A stretch of DNA of 64,000 nucleotides from Rhodococcus sp. 4CII (lineage in GTDB: Bacteria > Actinomycetota > Actinomycetes > Mycobacteriales > Mycobacteriaceae), in the NCBI RefSeq assembly GCF_014256275.1, contig NZ_JACCFE010000002.1:3266001-3330000 (forward strand), in the 5' to 3' direction. The position numbers and the translations under genes are program-made. Shown in pieces: positions 16,202 through 23,967 of this stretch; the stretch's first letter is position 1; each line of letters starts with the position of its first letter. The notes beneath the pieces were generated by a model. That model had not been told where the DNA came from. It worked only from the letters and a program-made list of their open reading frames with translations, and ran no database searches.

Positions 16202-17184
16202 TGCCTTTCGACAAAACCGTCGTCGTCCCGCTGGACCCGGACGCGACATTCGACCTCGTCACCCGACCGGAACGCTTGCGGCGGTGGCAGACCGTCGCCG
16301 CCCGCGTCGACCTGCAGGCGGGCGGCGAGTACCGATGGACCGTCGTCCCCGGACACTCCGCCACCGGCACGTTCCACGAGATCGTCCCCGGCAAGCGGGT
16401 GGTGTTCACCTGGGGATGGGAAGGCGACGACGAACTCCCGCCGGGCACGTCCACCGTGACGGTGACACTCACCCCCACAGCCGGCGGAACCGAGGTGCGC
16501 CTCGTGCACGACGGACTCACCGACGCCCAGGCCGCACGCCACGCGGAAGGCTGGAACCATTACCTGGATCGTCTCGTCGCCGCCGCGCAGAACAGCGACG
16601 CCGGCCCCGACGAGTGGGCCGCCGCACCCGACCCGCTCGACGAACTGTCCAGTGCCGAAGCCACACTGGCCGTCGTCCAACGGGTCCTGCGCGACGTCAC
16701 GGCGGACGACATGTCTGCGCAGACGGCATGCACCGAGTTCACCGTCTCCCAGCTCGCCGATCACCTGGTCGGCTCGATCACCGCCCTCGGCGGCGCGGCG
16801 GGCGCGCAGTTCGACGACGACCCCACCGCACCCGTCGAGATCAGAATCGCCGACCTCGCTCAGCCCGCACTGGAGGCGTGGCGCGGGCGTGGCCTGGACG
16901 GCACGGTGACAATCGGTCCGAACGACATCCCCGCCACCGTCGCCGCAGGGATCCTCTCGATCGAATTCCTGGTCCACGCCTGGGATTTCGCGGCCGCGAC
17001 CGGGCGGCCGGCGGCCATCCCGGAACCTCTCGCCGAATACGTGCTGACGTTGGCACACAAGATCATCTCGCCCGAGGGCAGGAAGGCCGTCGGCTTCGAC
17101 GACCCCGTACCCGCCCCGCACACCAGCGACGCGGTGACCCGGCTCGTCGCCTACACCGGCCGTCACCCCTCCCCGGCAGCCTGA
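16201..17184 (+). CDS. SRPBCC (AHSA1-like) - MDMPI fusion protein
   Basis: A 327-residue protein with two domains. Residues 1-140 form an AHSA1/SRPBCC ligand-binding fold (VVVPLDPDATFDLVTRPERLRRW, then VFTWGWEGDDELPPG and the C-terminal WNHYLDRLVAAA helix). Residues about 150-327 form a mycothiol-dependent isomerase-like domain of TIGR03086 type, with FTVSQLADHLVGSI and the VHAWDFAAATG helix carrying His and Asp. The start directly follows a GGAGACAGTTG site and overlaps the ArsR stop. The fusion of a ligand pocket to a mycothiol-type domain suggests one reaction or delivery pathway; this is inference. Confidence 0.85.
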   Translation: MPFDKTVVVPLDPDATFDLVTRPERLRRWQTVAARVDLQAGGEYRWTVVPGHSATGTFHEIVPGKRVVFTWGWEGDDELPPGTSTVTVTLTPTAGGTEVRLVHDGLTDAQAARHAEGWNHYLDRLVAAAQNSDAGPDEWAAAPDPLDELSSAEATLAVVQRVLRDVTADDMSAQTACTEFTVSQLADHLVGSITALGGAAGAQFDDDPTAPVEIRIADLAQPALEAWRGRGLDGTVTIGPNDIPATVAAGILSIEFLVHAWDFAAATGRPAAIPEPLAEYVLTLAHKIISPEGRKAVGFDDPVPAPHTSDAVTRLVAYTGRHPSPAA

Positions 17185-17207
17185 CACCACAACGGAAAGG
17201 AATCGTC

Positions 17208-17999
17208 ATGCCCATCAAATCGGAATACACCCAGGGGACACCGAACTGGGTCGACCTCCAAGCCCGCGATCAGGACGCGGCCAAGAAGTTCTATTCCGAA
17301 CTGTTCGGCTGGGAGTACGACGACCGGCCGATGCCCGAAGGTCCCGTCTACTCCATGGCCACCCTGCGCGGCGAGAACGTCGCCGCCATCGCGCCACTGC
17401 AACCCGACGCGGCCGCGGCCGGGGCGCCCGCGAATTGGAACACCTACATCGCGGTCGACGACGTCGATGCGACCGTCGGGAAGGTCCCCGCCGCCGGCGG
17501 CCAGGTTCTGATGCCGGCGTTCGACGTGGGGGAAGCCGGCCGCATGACCTTCGTCACCGACCCCACCGGAGCGGCCGTCGGATTGTGGCAGGCGAACAAG
17601 CACATCGGCGCCTCCCTCGTCGGCGACCCCGGCGCCTGCGTCTGGAACGAACTGAACACCGGCGACGTCGACGCGGCAGTTGCGTTCTACACCAGCGTCT
17701 TCGGGATCACGACGTCGCAGATGTCCATGGGTCCGGAATACACCTACACGCTGTTCGAGGTGGGCGGAGACCAGGTGTGTGGGTGTGGGCAGCCGCTGAC
17801 GGCAGGCACACCGAACCACTGGCGCGTCTACTTCGCGGTCGAGGACGTCGACGCCAGCGCCGCGAAGGTCGTGGCACTCGGCGGCAAGATCGTCGAAGAG
17901 GCGATGGACATCCCCACCGTAGGCCGGATGGCCGGCGTCGCCGACCCGGAGGGCGCAGTCTTCAGCATCATGACGCCCGCGGAACGTCAGGAATCCTGA
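17208..17999 (+). CDS. Two-domain VOC (glyoxalase-like) protein
   Basis: A 263-residue protein made of two glyoxalase/bleomycin-resistance (VOC) halves. The first begins near WVDLQARDQDAAKKFYSELFGWEY and the second near VWNELNTGDVDAAVAFYTSVFG. Each has the beta-alpha-beta-beta-beta layout and ends near FVTDPTGAAVGLWQ or GVADPEGAVFSIM. Members bind a metal and act on thiol adducts or bind small molecules. It sits 23 bases after the SRPBCC-MDMPI gene with a GGAAAGG site, so it is probably cotranscribed. The cluster points to handling of electrophiles with mycothiol, which is inference. Confidence 0.88.
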   Translation: MPIKSEYTQGTPNWVDLQARDQDAAKKFYSELFGWEYDDRPMPEGPVYSMATLRGENVAAIAPLQPDAAAAGAPANWNTYIAVDDVDATVGKVPAAGGQVLMPAFDVGEAGRMTFVTDPTGAAVGLWQANKHIGASLVGDPGACVWNELNTGDVDAAVAFYTSVFGITTSQMSMGPEYTYTLFEVGGDQVCGCGQPLTAGTPNHWRVYFAVEDVDASAAKVVALGGKIVEEAMDIPTVGRMAGVADPEGAVFSIMTPAERQES

Positions 18000-18002
18000 A
18001 CC

Positions 18003-18365
18003 GTGAAGATGCCGAAACCCTCCGAGGAGGACAAACAGTTCTTCCGGTCGTTGATCCCCGACACCCCCGGCGTCGAGGTGAAACCGATGTTCGGCAACCT
18101 CGGCGCCTTCGTCAACGGGAACATGTTCGCCGGACTTCTCGGGCCGAGCGTCGGGATCCGGCTCCTCACCGAGCAGGCGAAGGACGAACTGGCGTCCGCC
18201 GACGGCGTCGGCCCGTTCGGTCCGGGAGAGAAGCCGATGCGCGAATACCTGGCCCTGCCGGACCAGTGGCGGAACACCCCGGACCTCGCCACACCCTGGG
18301 TCGAACGCGCGCTCGCCGAGATCGCCGAACTGCCGCCGAAACAACCGAAGTCCGGGAAGAAGTAG
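18003..18365 (+). CDS. TfoX N-terminal domain protein
   Basis: A 120-residue protein with the TfoX/Sxy N-terminal fold: an early helix, then KPMFGNLGAFVNGNMFAGLLGPSVGIRL and the later MREYLALPDQW segment. In proteobacteria full Sxy activates competence genes with CRP; the single N-domain in actinobacteria is of unknown function and often sits beside SRPBCC or VOC genes. It follows the VOC gene by three bases, so it belongs to the same operon. GTG at 18003 or ATG at 18009 may be the start. The basic end (KQPKSGKK) is unremarkable. Confidence 0.83.
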   Translation: MKMPKPSEEDKQFFRSLIPDTPGVEVKPMFGNLGAFVNGNMFAGLLGPSVGIRLLTEQAKDELASADGVGPFGPGEKPMREYLALPDQWRNTPDLATPWVERALAEIAELPPKQPKSGKK

Positions 18366-18373
18366 AGACGACA

Positions 18374-18410
18374 GCAGCCCCGATCTGGCGAGATATCAGA
18401 TCAGGGCTGC
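18374..18410. terminator. Terminator hairpin between TfoX gene and tRNA-Ser
   Basis: GCAGCCC...GATCTG pairs with CAGATC...GGGCTGC around an 8-9-base loop, forming a long stem with one bulge. It lies between the TfoX gene (plus) and the 3' end of tRNA-Ser(TGA) (minus) and probably serves both. Confidence 0.7.
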
Positions 18411-18417
18411 CGGTCGT

Positions 18418-18505
18418 TGGCGGAAGCGGAGGGATTTGAACCCCCGGTCGCTTTCACGACGCTCGCTTTCAAGGCGAGTGCATTCGGCCGCTCTGCCACG
18501 CTTCC
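18418..18505 (-). tRNA. tRNA-Ser (anticodon TGA)
   Basis: A class II tRNA on the minus strand. The acceptor stem GGAAGCG pairs with CGCTTCC, the anticodon arm CTCGC-CTTGAAA-GCGAG gives anticodon TGA, a long variable arm follows, and the T-loop has GGTTCAAATCC. CCA is encoded at 18418-18420. Confidence 0.97.
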
Positions 18506-18547
18506 GTGGGCGATCTTATCGGTACGGAGACGGCATCGGGCAACCGG

Positions 18548-19030
18548 TCAGCGGTCGCCGATGGCCTTGTCGACGCGTTCGAACACCTCGGCGAGAACTT
18601 TCAGCTGCGACTTGGTGAGCAGATCGACGAGGTTGCTGCGCACCCCGGCTACATGAGTGGGCGCCGCGGCGGCGAGCCGGGCGCGACCTTCGTCGGTGAT
18701 GACGGCCAGCACCCCACGACCGTCCTCGACGCACGTGTCGCGGCCGACCATGCCCTGCGCCTCCATCCGCCGGATCTGGTGGGTGAGGCGGCTGCGGGAG
18801 GAGAGGACGCCGTCCGCGAGATCGCTCATGCGCAGCGAACCGTCCGGAGACTCGGACAGCAGTACCAAAATCCGGTAGTCCGCCAGGGAGAGATCGTGTT
18901 TCTCCTGCAGATCCCGGTTCAGGATATCCATCAGCCGCTGGTTGCCGTCCATGTACCCGCGCCATGCGCGCATCTCGGCAGGGGTCAACCAATTGGTCGC
19001 TGCTGCGGCGTCGGAGGTTTCTGCTGTCAC
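18548..19030 (-). CDS. MarR family transcriptional regulator
   Basis: A 160-residue MarR regulator with an N-terminal dimer helix (AEMRAWRGYMDGNQRLMDILNRDLQ), a winged helix (SLADYRILVLLSESPDGSLRMSDLADGVLSSRSRLTHQIRRME) and a wing with VEDGRGVLAVIT. The GTG at 19030 is chosen because it precedes the conserved part by a usual distance. It is divergent from the quinone oxidoreductase, and an imperfect inverted repeat lies between them, so the oxidoreductase may be its target. The inducing ligand is not known. Confidence 0.9.
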   Translation of the reverse strand: MTAETSDAAAATNWLTPAEMRAWRGYMDGNQRLMDILNRDLQEKHDLSLADYRILVLLSESPDGSLRMSDLADGVLSSRSRLTHQIRRMEAQGMVGRDTCVEDGRGVLAVITDEGRARLAAAAPTHVAGVRSNLVDLLTKSQLKVLAEVFERVDKAIGDR

Positions 19031-19043
19031 AGGTTCACATTCT

Positions 19044-19060
19044 AGTAGTGCGACATTACT
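19044..19060. promoter_or_regulatory. Candidate MarR operator
   Basis: AGTAGTG and CATTACT flank CGA with one mismatch, in the 121-base spacer between the MarR start and the quinone oxidoreductase start. Size and place fit a MarR dimer site. Confidence 0.4.
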
Positions 19061-19151
19061 TTCCAGTAGCGTGCGGTACCGGATGAGGCCGAGCGGTCGC
19101 TCGGACAGTCGCGGGCACAGGAGACGGGCTCGTTTCGCTAGCGTCGTTCCC

Positions 19152-20147
19152 ATGTATGCGATCACGATCGACCAACCGGGCGGCCCCGAAGTCATGAAGT
19201 GGGCCGAGCAGCCGGACCCGGAAATCCCACCCGGACACGTCCTACTCGACGTCGCCGCGACAGCCGTCAACCGCGCCGACCTGCTGCAGCGGCAGGGGTT
19301 CTACCCGCCGCCGCCCGGAGCCAGCGACATCCTCGGGCTCGAATGTTCCGGCACGATCGCCGAACTCGGTGACGGCGTGTCGGGGTGGTCCGTCGGCGAC
19401 CAGGTGTGCGCGCTGCTGTCCGGCGGCGGCTACGCGGAGAAGGTCGCCGTCCCGGCGTCGCAACTGCTCCCGCTGCCGGAGGGCGTGGACCTGCGCGTCG
19501 CCGCATCGCTGCCGGAGGTCGCGTGCACGGTGTGGTCGAACGTCGTGATGGGCGCCGGACTGTCCCGCGGCGACGTACTGCTGGTGCACGGCGGTGGCGG
19601 CGGCATCGGCACCCACGCCATCCAGGTGGGTGTCGCGCTGGGGGCCCGCGTGGCCGTCACCGCCGGGTCCGAAGAGAAGCTCGCGCGCTGCCGCGAACTC
19701 GGCGCCGACATCCTCGTCAACTACCGCGAGGCCGACTTCGTCGACGAGATCCGCAAGGCGACCGACGGTCACGGCGCCGACGTCATCCTCGACAACATGG
19801 GCGGCGCCTACCTCGACCGCAACGTGGACGTGCTCGCCGCCGACGGCCGGCTCGTCGTCATCGGCATGCAGGGCGGCCGCAAGGGCGAACTCGATCTGGG
19901 CAAGCTGCTCGGCAAACGCGGCCACGTGACGGCCGCCGGACTACGGGGACGCCCCGAGACGGGACGCGAGGGCAAGGCCGACATCGTCGCCGACGTCCGC
20001 AAGCGGCTGTGGCCGCTGATCGCGGAGGGCGCGGTGCAACCGATCGTCTCGGCCGAACTGCCCATCACCGAGGCGCCGCGCGGACACGAGCTGCTCGATT
20101 CGGCGGACACCGTCGGCAAGGTGATCCTCACGATCCCGCGGAACTGA
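19152..20147 (+). CDS. NAD(P)H-quinone oxidoreductase (PIG3/zeta-crystallin type)
   Basis: A 331-residue medium-chain reductase without catalytic zinc ligands. The N-terminal GroES-like part has AVNRADLLQRQGFYPPPPGASDILGLECSG, matching the TP53I3/PIG3 group, and the Rossmann part has VHGGGGGIGTHAIQVG for NADPH. Members reduce quinones by one or two electrons. It is divergent from a MarR regulator and lies just before a convergent SufS-like gene with a 51-base palindrome between them. Its position before the SufS-like gene and Bpa recalls Rv3777 in mycobacteria. Confidence 0.92.
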   Translation: MYAITIDQPGGPEVMKWAEQPDPEIPPGHVLLDVAATAVNRADLLQRQGFYPPPPGASDILGLECSGTIAELGDGVSGWSVGDQVCALLSGGGYAEKVAVPASQLLPLPEGVDLRVAASLPEVACTVWSNVVMGAGLSRGDVLLVHGGGGGIGTHAIQVGVALGARVAVTAGSEEKLARCRELGADILVNYREADFVDEIRKATDGHGADVILDNMGGAYLDRNVDVLAADGRLVVIGMQGGRKGELDLGKLLGKRGHVTAAGLRGRPETGREGKADIVADVRKRLWPLIAEGAVQPIVSAELPITEAPRGHELLDSADTVGKVILTIPRN

Positions 20148-20160
20148 CACGTCCCGTCGT

Positions 20161-20211
20161 CGCCCAATGTGACATTCGTCCAGTCCAACGGAACGAATGT
20201 CACATTGGGCG
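20161..20211. repeat. 51-bp intergenic palindrome, copy 1
   Basis: Perfect 19-base arms (CGCCCAATGTGACATTCGT and its complement) flank a 13-base loop. It lies between the convergent ends of the quinone oxidoreductase and SufS-like genes. Related 51-base copies occur at 62291-62341 and 63464-63514. It could fold as a strong transcription stop for both genes. Confidence 0.85.
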
Positions 20212-20251
20212 CGGCGGTGGACCGGGGCGCGGCAGTGGGCCGGGGACTCGC

Positions 20252-21454
20252 TCAGCCCAGGGTGGCGAGCTCGTTGACGAGCTGGTCGATCTCGTAGCGG
20301 GTGGTGTACGGCGCGAGACCGATGGTGACGGCGCCGCCCTCGTCGTTGACGCCGAGTGCGTCGAGCAGCCGGGAGCCGCCGTGGACGCCGCTGACGGTGG
20401 CGATGCGCTTGTCGGCGAGGTGCGACGCCACCTTGTCGGCCGAGACTCCCGCGACGGTGAAGCTGAGCGTCGGAACCCGGCTGGGCGAGCGCCCGATGAC
20501 CATGACCTGCGGTAGCCGCTTCAGCGACGCCATGAGGTGGTCGAACAGGGTGTCCTGGTAGTTCTGCAGCGAGCTGATGGACGCCTCGAGCTTCTCGCGC
20601 CGGGAACCGGTGGCCGACTCGTCGAGGTTCGCGAGGAAGTCGATGGACGTGGTGAGACCGGCGAGGAGTGCGAACTGGTGCCCGCCGACCTCGAGACGTT
20701 CGACACCCCGCGCATACGGGTTGAGGGACACCGCCGGAATGCGGTCGAGGAGCGAGGGGTCGCGGAACACGAGTGCCCCGACCTGCGGTCCGCCCCAGGA
20801 CGTGGCACCCACGGCGACGACGTCGGCGCCGAGTTCGTTGATGTCGACGTGCGCGTAGGGGGCGGCGCCGATCGCGTCGACGACCATGAGTCCGCCGACC
20901 TCGTGGACGCGGTCCGACGCGACGCGGACGTCGGGCGCCGAGCCCACGATCGGGGAGGCGGCGGTGAGTGCGACGAGACGCGTCGTGGTGGTGATGAGGT
21001 CCTGGAACTGCCAGCTGGGGAGCTCACAGGTCTCGATCTCGACTTCCGCCCACCGCACCTGGGCGCCGTAGCGGCTGGCGACGCGCAGCCAGGGCGCGAC
21101 ATTCGCTTCTTCGTCGAGGCGGGAGAGCACCAGGCCGGTTCCGAGACCGAGGCGGGTGCTGAGGGATTCCGCGAGCCAGGCGAGGAGAACGGATCGGTCG
21201 GGGCCGAGGACGACCCCGGCGGGATCGCCTCCGACCAGGTCGGCGACGGCTGCTCGGGCCGCATCGAGTACCGCCGCACTGCGCCGGCTGGACACATGCC
21301 GTCCGGTCGACGAAGAGGCAGAGGCCCGGAAGGCTGTCGAGACAGTGCGTGACACCGCATCCGGAATCTGCATGCCGGCCTGCGGATCGAGATGGATCCA
21401 ACCGTCGCCGAGTGAGGGGATGAGTCCCCGAACGCGGGCAACGTCGTAAGCCAT
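20252..21454 (-). CDS. SufS/cysteine desulfurase-like protein without PLP lysine
   Basis: A 400-residue protein with the aminotransferase class V fold. The DAIGAAPYAHVDINELGAD segment corresponds to the PLP-binding Asp region and the fold continues to a C-terminal ALGVNDEGGAVTIGLAPYTTRYEIDQLV as in cysteine-desulfurase-like proteins. In active enzymes a lysine precedes the conserved GP by four residues or so; here the stretch reads ATSWGGPQVGAL, so Ser219 occupies that place. The mobile active-site cysteine is also absent (VSGVHGG). It may be a pseudoenzyme or bind PLP differently. It is divergent from bpa, as Rv3778c is in mycobacteria by memory. Start at MAYDVARVRG. Confidence 0.85.
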   Translation of the reverse strand: MAYDVARVRGLIPSLGDGWIHLDPQAGMQIPDAVSRTVSTAFRASASSSTGRHVSSRRSAAVLDAARAAVADLVGGDPAGVVLGPDRSVLLAWLAESLSTRLGLGTGLVLSRLDEEANVAPWLRVASRYGAQVRWAEVEIETCELPSWQFQDLITTTTRLVALTAASPIVGSAPDVRVASDRVHEVGGLMVVDAIGAAPYAHVDINELGADVVAVGATSWGGPQVGALVFRDPSLLDRIPAVSLNPYARGVERLEVGGHQFALLAGLTTSIDFLANLDESATGSRREKLEASISSLQNYQDTLFDHLMASLKRLPQVMVIGRSPSRVPTLSFTVAGVSADKVASHLADKRIATVSGVHGGSRLLDALGVNDEGGAVTIGLAPYTTRYEIDQLVNELATLG

Positions 21455-21503
21455 GCCCGACACTCTAAGACCCCAAGTCAATACGGTCGAAGCCAGCCAT
21501 CAA

Positions 21504-21522
21504 TTGTTGCGATAAGCAACAA
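21504..21522. promoter_or_regulatory. Inverted repeat TTGTTGC-GATAA-GCAACAA
   Basis: Perfect 7-base arms and a 5-base centre in an unusually AT-rich spacer between the SufS-like gene (start 21454) and bpa (start 21587). It looks like a dimer operator for one or both genes. The cognate regulator is not evident. Confidence 0.55.
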
Positions 21523-21586
21523 AATGGAATGGCCCCAAATCGGACGCACCTTCGCGCCGCCGAGCAGGAACAGACAAGATGGAGGC

Positions 21587-22171
21587 ATGACGAACTCGGA
21601 GAATGAACACGTAGTCGTGATCGGCCCCGACGGTCAACCCATGGCGATCCCCGTCGCCGAGGCCGCGAGCAAATCCGAAGACCCCGAAACCGCCGGAGAC
21701 ACGAACGGGAACGGCACCGAATCGGTGGCCGACATGGTGGAGCAGCCGGCCAAGGTCATGCGCATCGGCACCATGATCAAGCAGCTCCTCGAAGAAGTGC
21801 GCGCCGCGCCGCTCGACGACGCCAGCCGCAACCGGTTGCGGCAGATCCACGAGTCGTCGATCCACGAGCTCGAACAGGGCCTCGCCCCCGAACTGCGCGA
21901 CGAACTCGAACGCCTCACGCTTCCCTTCACCGACGACACCGTCCCGACCGACGCCGAACTCCGCATCGCGCAGGCGCAGCTGGTCGGGTGGCTCGAAGGA
22001 CTGTTCCACGGCATCCAGACGGCCCTGTTCGCCCAGCAGATGGCGGCCCGCTCCCAGCTCGAGCAGATGCGTCAGGGCGCGCTGCCTCCGGGCCTCAGCA
22101 TGGGCAACCCGCACGGGCAGCACAACCACGAGTCGGGGTCGCAGTCGAGCGGTACGGGCCAGTACCTGTAG
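21587..22171 (+). CDS. bpa: Bacterial proteasome activator Bpa (PafE)
   Basis: A 194-residue, mostly helical protein matching Bpa/PafE (Rv3780). The C-terminus is exactly GQYL, the motif that docks in the 20S proteasome and opens its gate without ATP. The middle (VEQPAKVMRIGTMIKQLLEEVRAAPLD through LVGWLEGLFHGIQTALFAQQMAARSQL) forms the long helices of the ring. The N-terminus is acidic and disordered-looking. The start has GGAGG four bases upstream. It is followed after 42 bases by the galactan exporter, as in mycobacteria. Bpa helps clear damaged proteins such as HspR during heat stress. Confidence 0.96.
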   Translation: MTNSENEHVVVIGPDGQPMAIPVAEAASKSEDPETAGDTNGNGTESVADMVEQPAKVMRIGTMIKQLLEEVRAAPLDDASRNRLRQIHESSIHELEQGLAPELRDELERLTLPFTDDTVPTDAELRIAQAQLVGWLEGLFHGIQTALFAQQMAARSQLEQMRQGALPPGLSMGNPHGQHNHESGSQSSGTGQYL

Positions 22172-22213
22172 CAACGGGCAAAACAGCATGGAACTCGACT
22201 CCCGGTAGGCTCG

Positions 22214-23092
22214 GTGCCCGTGTCAGCATCCGCTATCGAAACCGAGGCCGCAGGCGGCCCGCTCCCGGCGTCCGATTCGCAGACCTTCCGTCGCGCGTTC
22301 AAGGACCTCAGGGACGGCTTCGCTCAGCGCGAGCTGTGGCTGAGCCTCGGCTGGCAGGACATCAAGCAGCGCTACCGCCGGTCGGTGATCGGTCCGTTCT
22401 GGATCACGATCGCGACCGGCGTGCAGGCTGCGGCGATGGGCATCCTGTACTCCGCCCTGCTGGACATCCCGCTGGACGAGTTCCTGCCGTACGTCACCGT
22501 GGGGCTGATCGTCTGGAACCTGATCAGCGCGAGCATCCTCGAGGGGTCCGAGGTGTTCATCGCCAACGAAGGGCTGATCAAACAGCTGCCGTCGGCGCTG
22601 AGCGTCCACGTGTACCGGCTGGTGTGGCGGCAACTGCTGCTGTTCGCCCACAACCTCGTGATCTACGTGATCATGCTGTTCGTGTTCGGGGTGTGGCGGC
22701 ACCTGACCTGGATGTCGCTGGCCGCGATCCCCGCGATCGGGCTGATCGTCGTCAACGCCGCGTGGGTGTCGATCATGTTCGGCATCTTCTCCACCCGGTA
22801 CCGGGACATCGCGCCGATCCTCGGCAGCATGACACTGCTGCTGTTCGTGCTGACGCCGATCATGTGGACCACGCAGAGCCTCGAGGCGCAGGGCGGTCAG
22901 GCCGCCGAGCGCGTCAAGCTCGCAGAGCTGAACCCGCTGTTCCACTACCTCGACATCGTGCGCGCACCCATGATCGGGCAGGACCAGCAGGCGTACCACT
23001 GGTACATCGTGCTGGCCATCACCGCCGTCGGGTGGACCGCCGCCATCCTCGCGCTTCGCAAGTACCGGGCCCGCGTGCCCTACTGGGTTTAG
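22214..23092 (+). CDS. wzm: Galactan/O-antigen-type ABC exporter permease (Wzm)
   Basis: A 292-residue permease of the ABC-2 polysaccharide export type. After an N-terminal cytoplasmic stretch come about six hydrophobic helices, with KQRYRRSVIGPFWITIATGVQAAAMGILYSAL, the family's opening signature. In actinobacteria this transporter (Rv3783 type) moves lipid-linked galactan across the membrane. GTG at 22214 or 22220 may be the start. The ATP-binding partner begins eight bases after its stop, followed by GlfT1, making a three-gene unit. Confidence 0.95.
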   Translation: MPVSASAIETEAAGGPLPASDSQTFRRAFKDLRDGFAQRELWLSLGWQDIKQRYRRSVIGPFWITIATGVQAAAMGILYSALLDIPLDEFLPYVTVGLIVWNLISASILEGSEVFIANEGLIKQLPSALSVHVYRLVWRQLLLFAHNLVIYVIMLFVFGVWRHLTWMSLAAIPAIGLIVVNAAWVSIMFGIFSTRYRDIAPILGSMTLLLFVLTPIMWTTQSLEAQGGQAAERVKLAELNPLFHYLDIVRAPMIGQDQQAYHWYIVLAITAVGWTAAILALRKYRARVPYWV

Positions 23093-23100
23093 GGGTCACC

Positions 23101-23967
23101 ATGACAGAGCATGTGAGCATCGAGACGCGGGACGCCTGCGTCGACTTTCCGATCTTCGACGCCAAGTCCCGGTCGCTGAAGAAGGCGTTCCTCGGCAAGG
23201 CCGGCGGTTCCATCGGGCGCAACAATTCGGACGTCGTGGTGGTCGAGGCCCTGCGCGACATCAACCTGTCGCTGAAGGAAGGCGACCGGATCGGCCTGGT
23301 CGGCCACAACGGCGCGGGCAAGTCGACGCTGCTGCGGCTGCTGTCCGGCATCTACGAGCCCACCCGCGGCAGCGCGAGCATCCGCGGCCGGGTGGCCCCC
23401 GTCTTCGATCTCGGCGTGGGCATGGACCCCGAGATCTCCGGCTACGAGAACATCATCATCCGCGGCCTGTTCCTGGGGCAGACCCGTAAGCAGATGCTCG
23501 CGAAGATGGACGAGATCGCCGAGTTCACCGAGCTGGGCGAGTACCTGTCGATGCCGCTGCGCACGTACTCCACCGGTATGCGGGTGCGCGTCGCGATGGG
23601 CGTGGTCACCAGCATCGACCCGGAGATTCTGCTGCTCGACGAGGGCATCGGCGCCGTCGACGCGGAGTTCATGAAGAAGGCGCGCGTGCGTCTGCAGGCC
23701 CTCGTGGAACGCTCCGGCATCCTGGTATTCGCCAGCCACTCCAACGAGTTCCTCGCCCAGCTGTGCGACACGGCCATGTGGATCGATCACGGCCGGATCC
23801 GGCAGCAGGGCGGCATCGAGGACGTCGTCCGCGCGTACGAGGGTGACGACGCCGCCGACCACGTCCGGCACGTCATCTACGAGATGGACCGGGAGAAGTC
23901 CGGGCTCGGCTCCTCGGCCGGACGGGACGCCCGTACGACCGCGGAAGCCGAGGCGGAGTCCGCGTGA
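23101..23967 (+). CDS. wzt: Galactan exporter ABC ATP-binding protein (Wzt)
   Basis: A 288-residue ATPase partner of the permease. Walker A GHNGAGKST is at about 68-76, the signature is the shortened YSTGMRVRVAMG typical of polysaccharide exporters, and Walker B is ILLLDEGIGAVD followed by the switch His in FASHSNE. An extra N-terminal segment (SIETRDACVDFPIFDAKSRS) precedes the ATPase, as in the Rv3781 group. The C-terminus is short and acidic and lacks the large carbohydrate-binding domain of some Wzt. The stop overlaps the GlfT1 start (GTGA), so they are coupled. Confidence 0.96.
   Translation: MTEHVSIETRDACVDFPIFDAKSRSLKKAFLGKAGGSIGRNNSDVVVVEALRDINLSLKEGDRIGLVGHNGAGKSTLLRLLSGIYEPTRGSASIRGRVAPVFDLGVGMDPEISGYENIIIRGLFLGQTRKQMLAKMDEIAEFTELGEYLSMPLRTYSTGMRVRVAMGVVTSIDPEILLLDEGIGAVDAEFMKKARVRLQALVERSGILVFASHSNEFLAQLCDTAMWIDHGRIRQQGGIEDVVRAYEGDDAADHVRHVIYEMDREKSGLGSSAGRDARTTAEAEAESA

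Noticed and set aside
20161..20211. The 51-base palindrome as a CRISPR repeat or attachment site
   Set aside because: The copies are far apart with no regular spacers, cas genes or integrase nearby.
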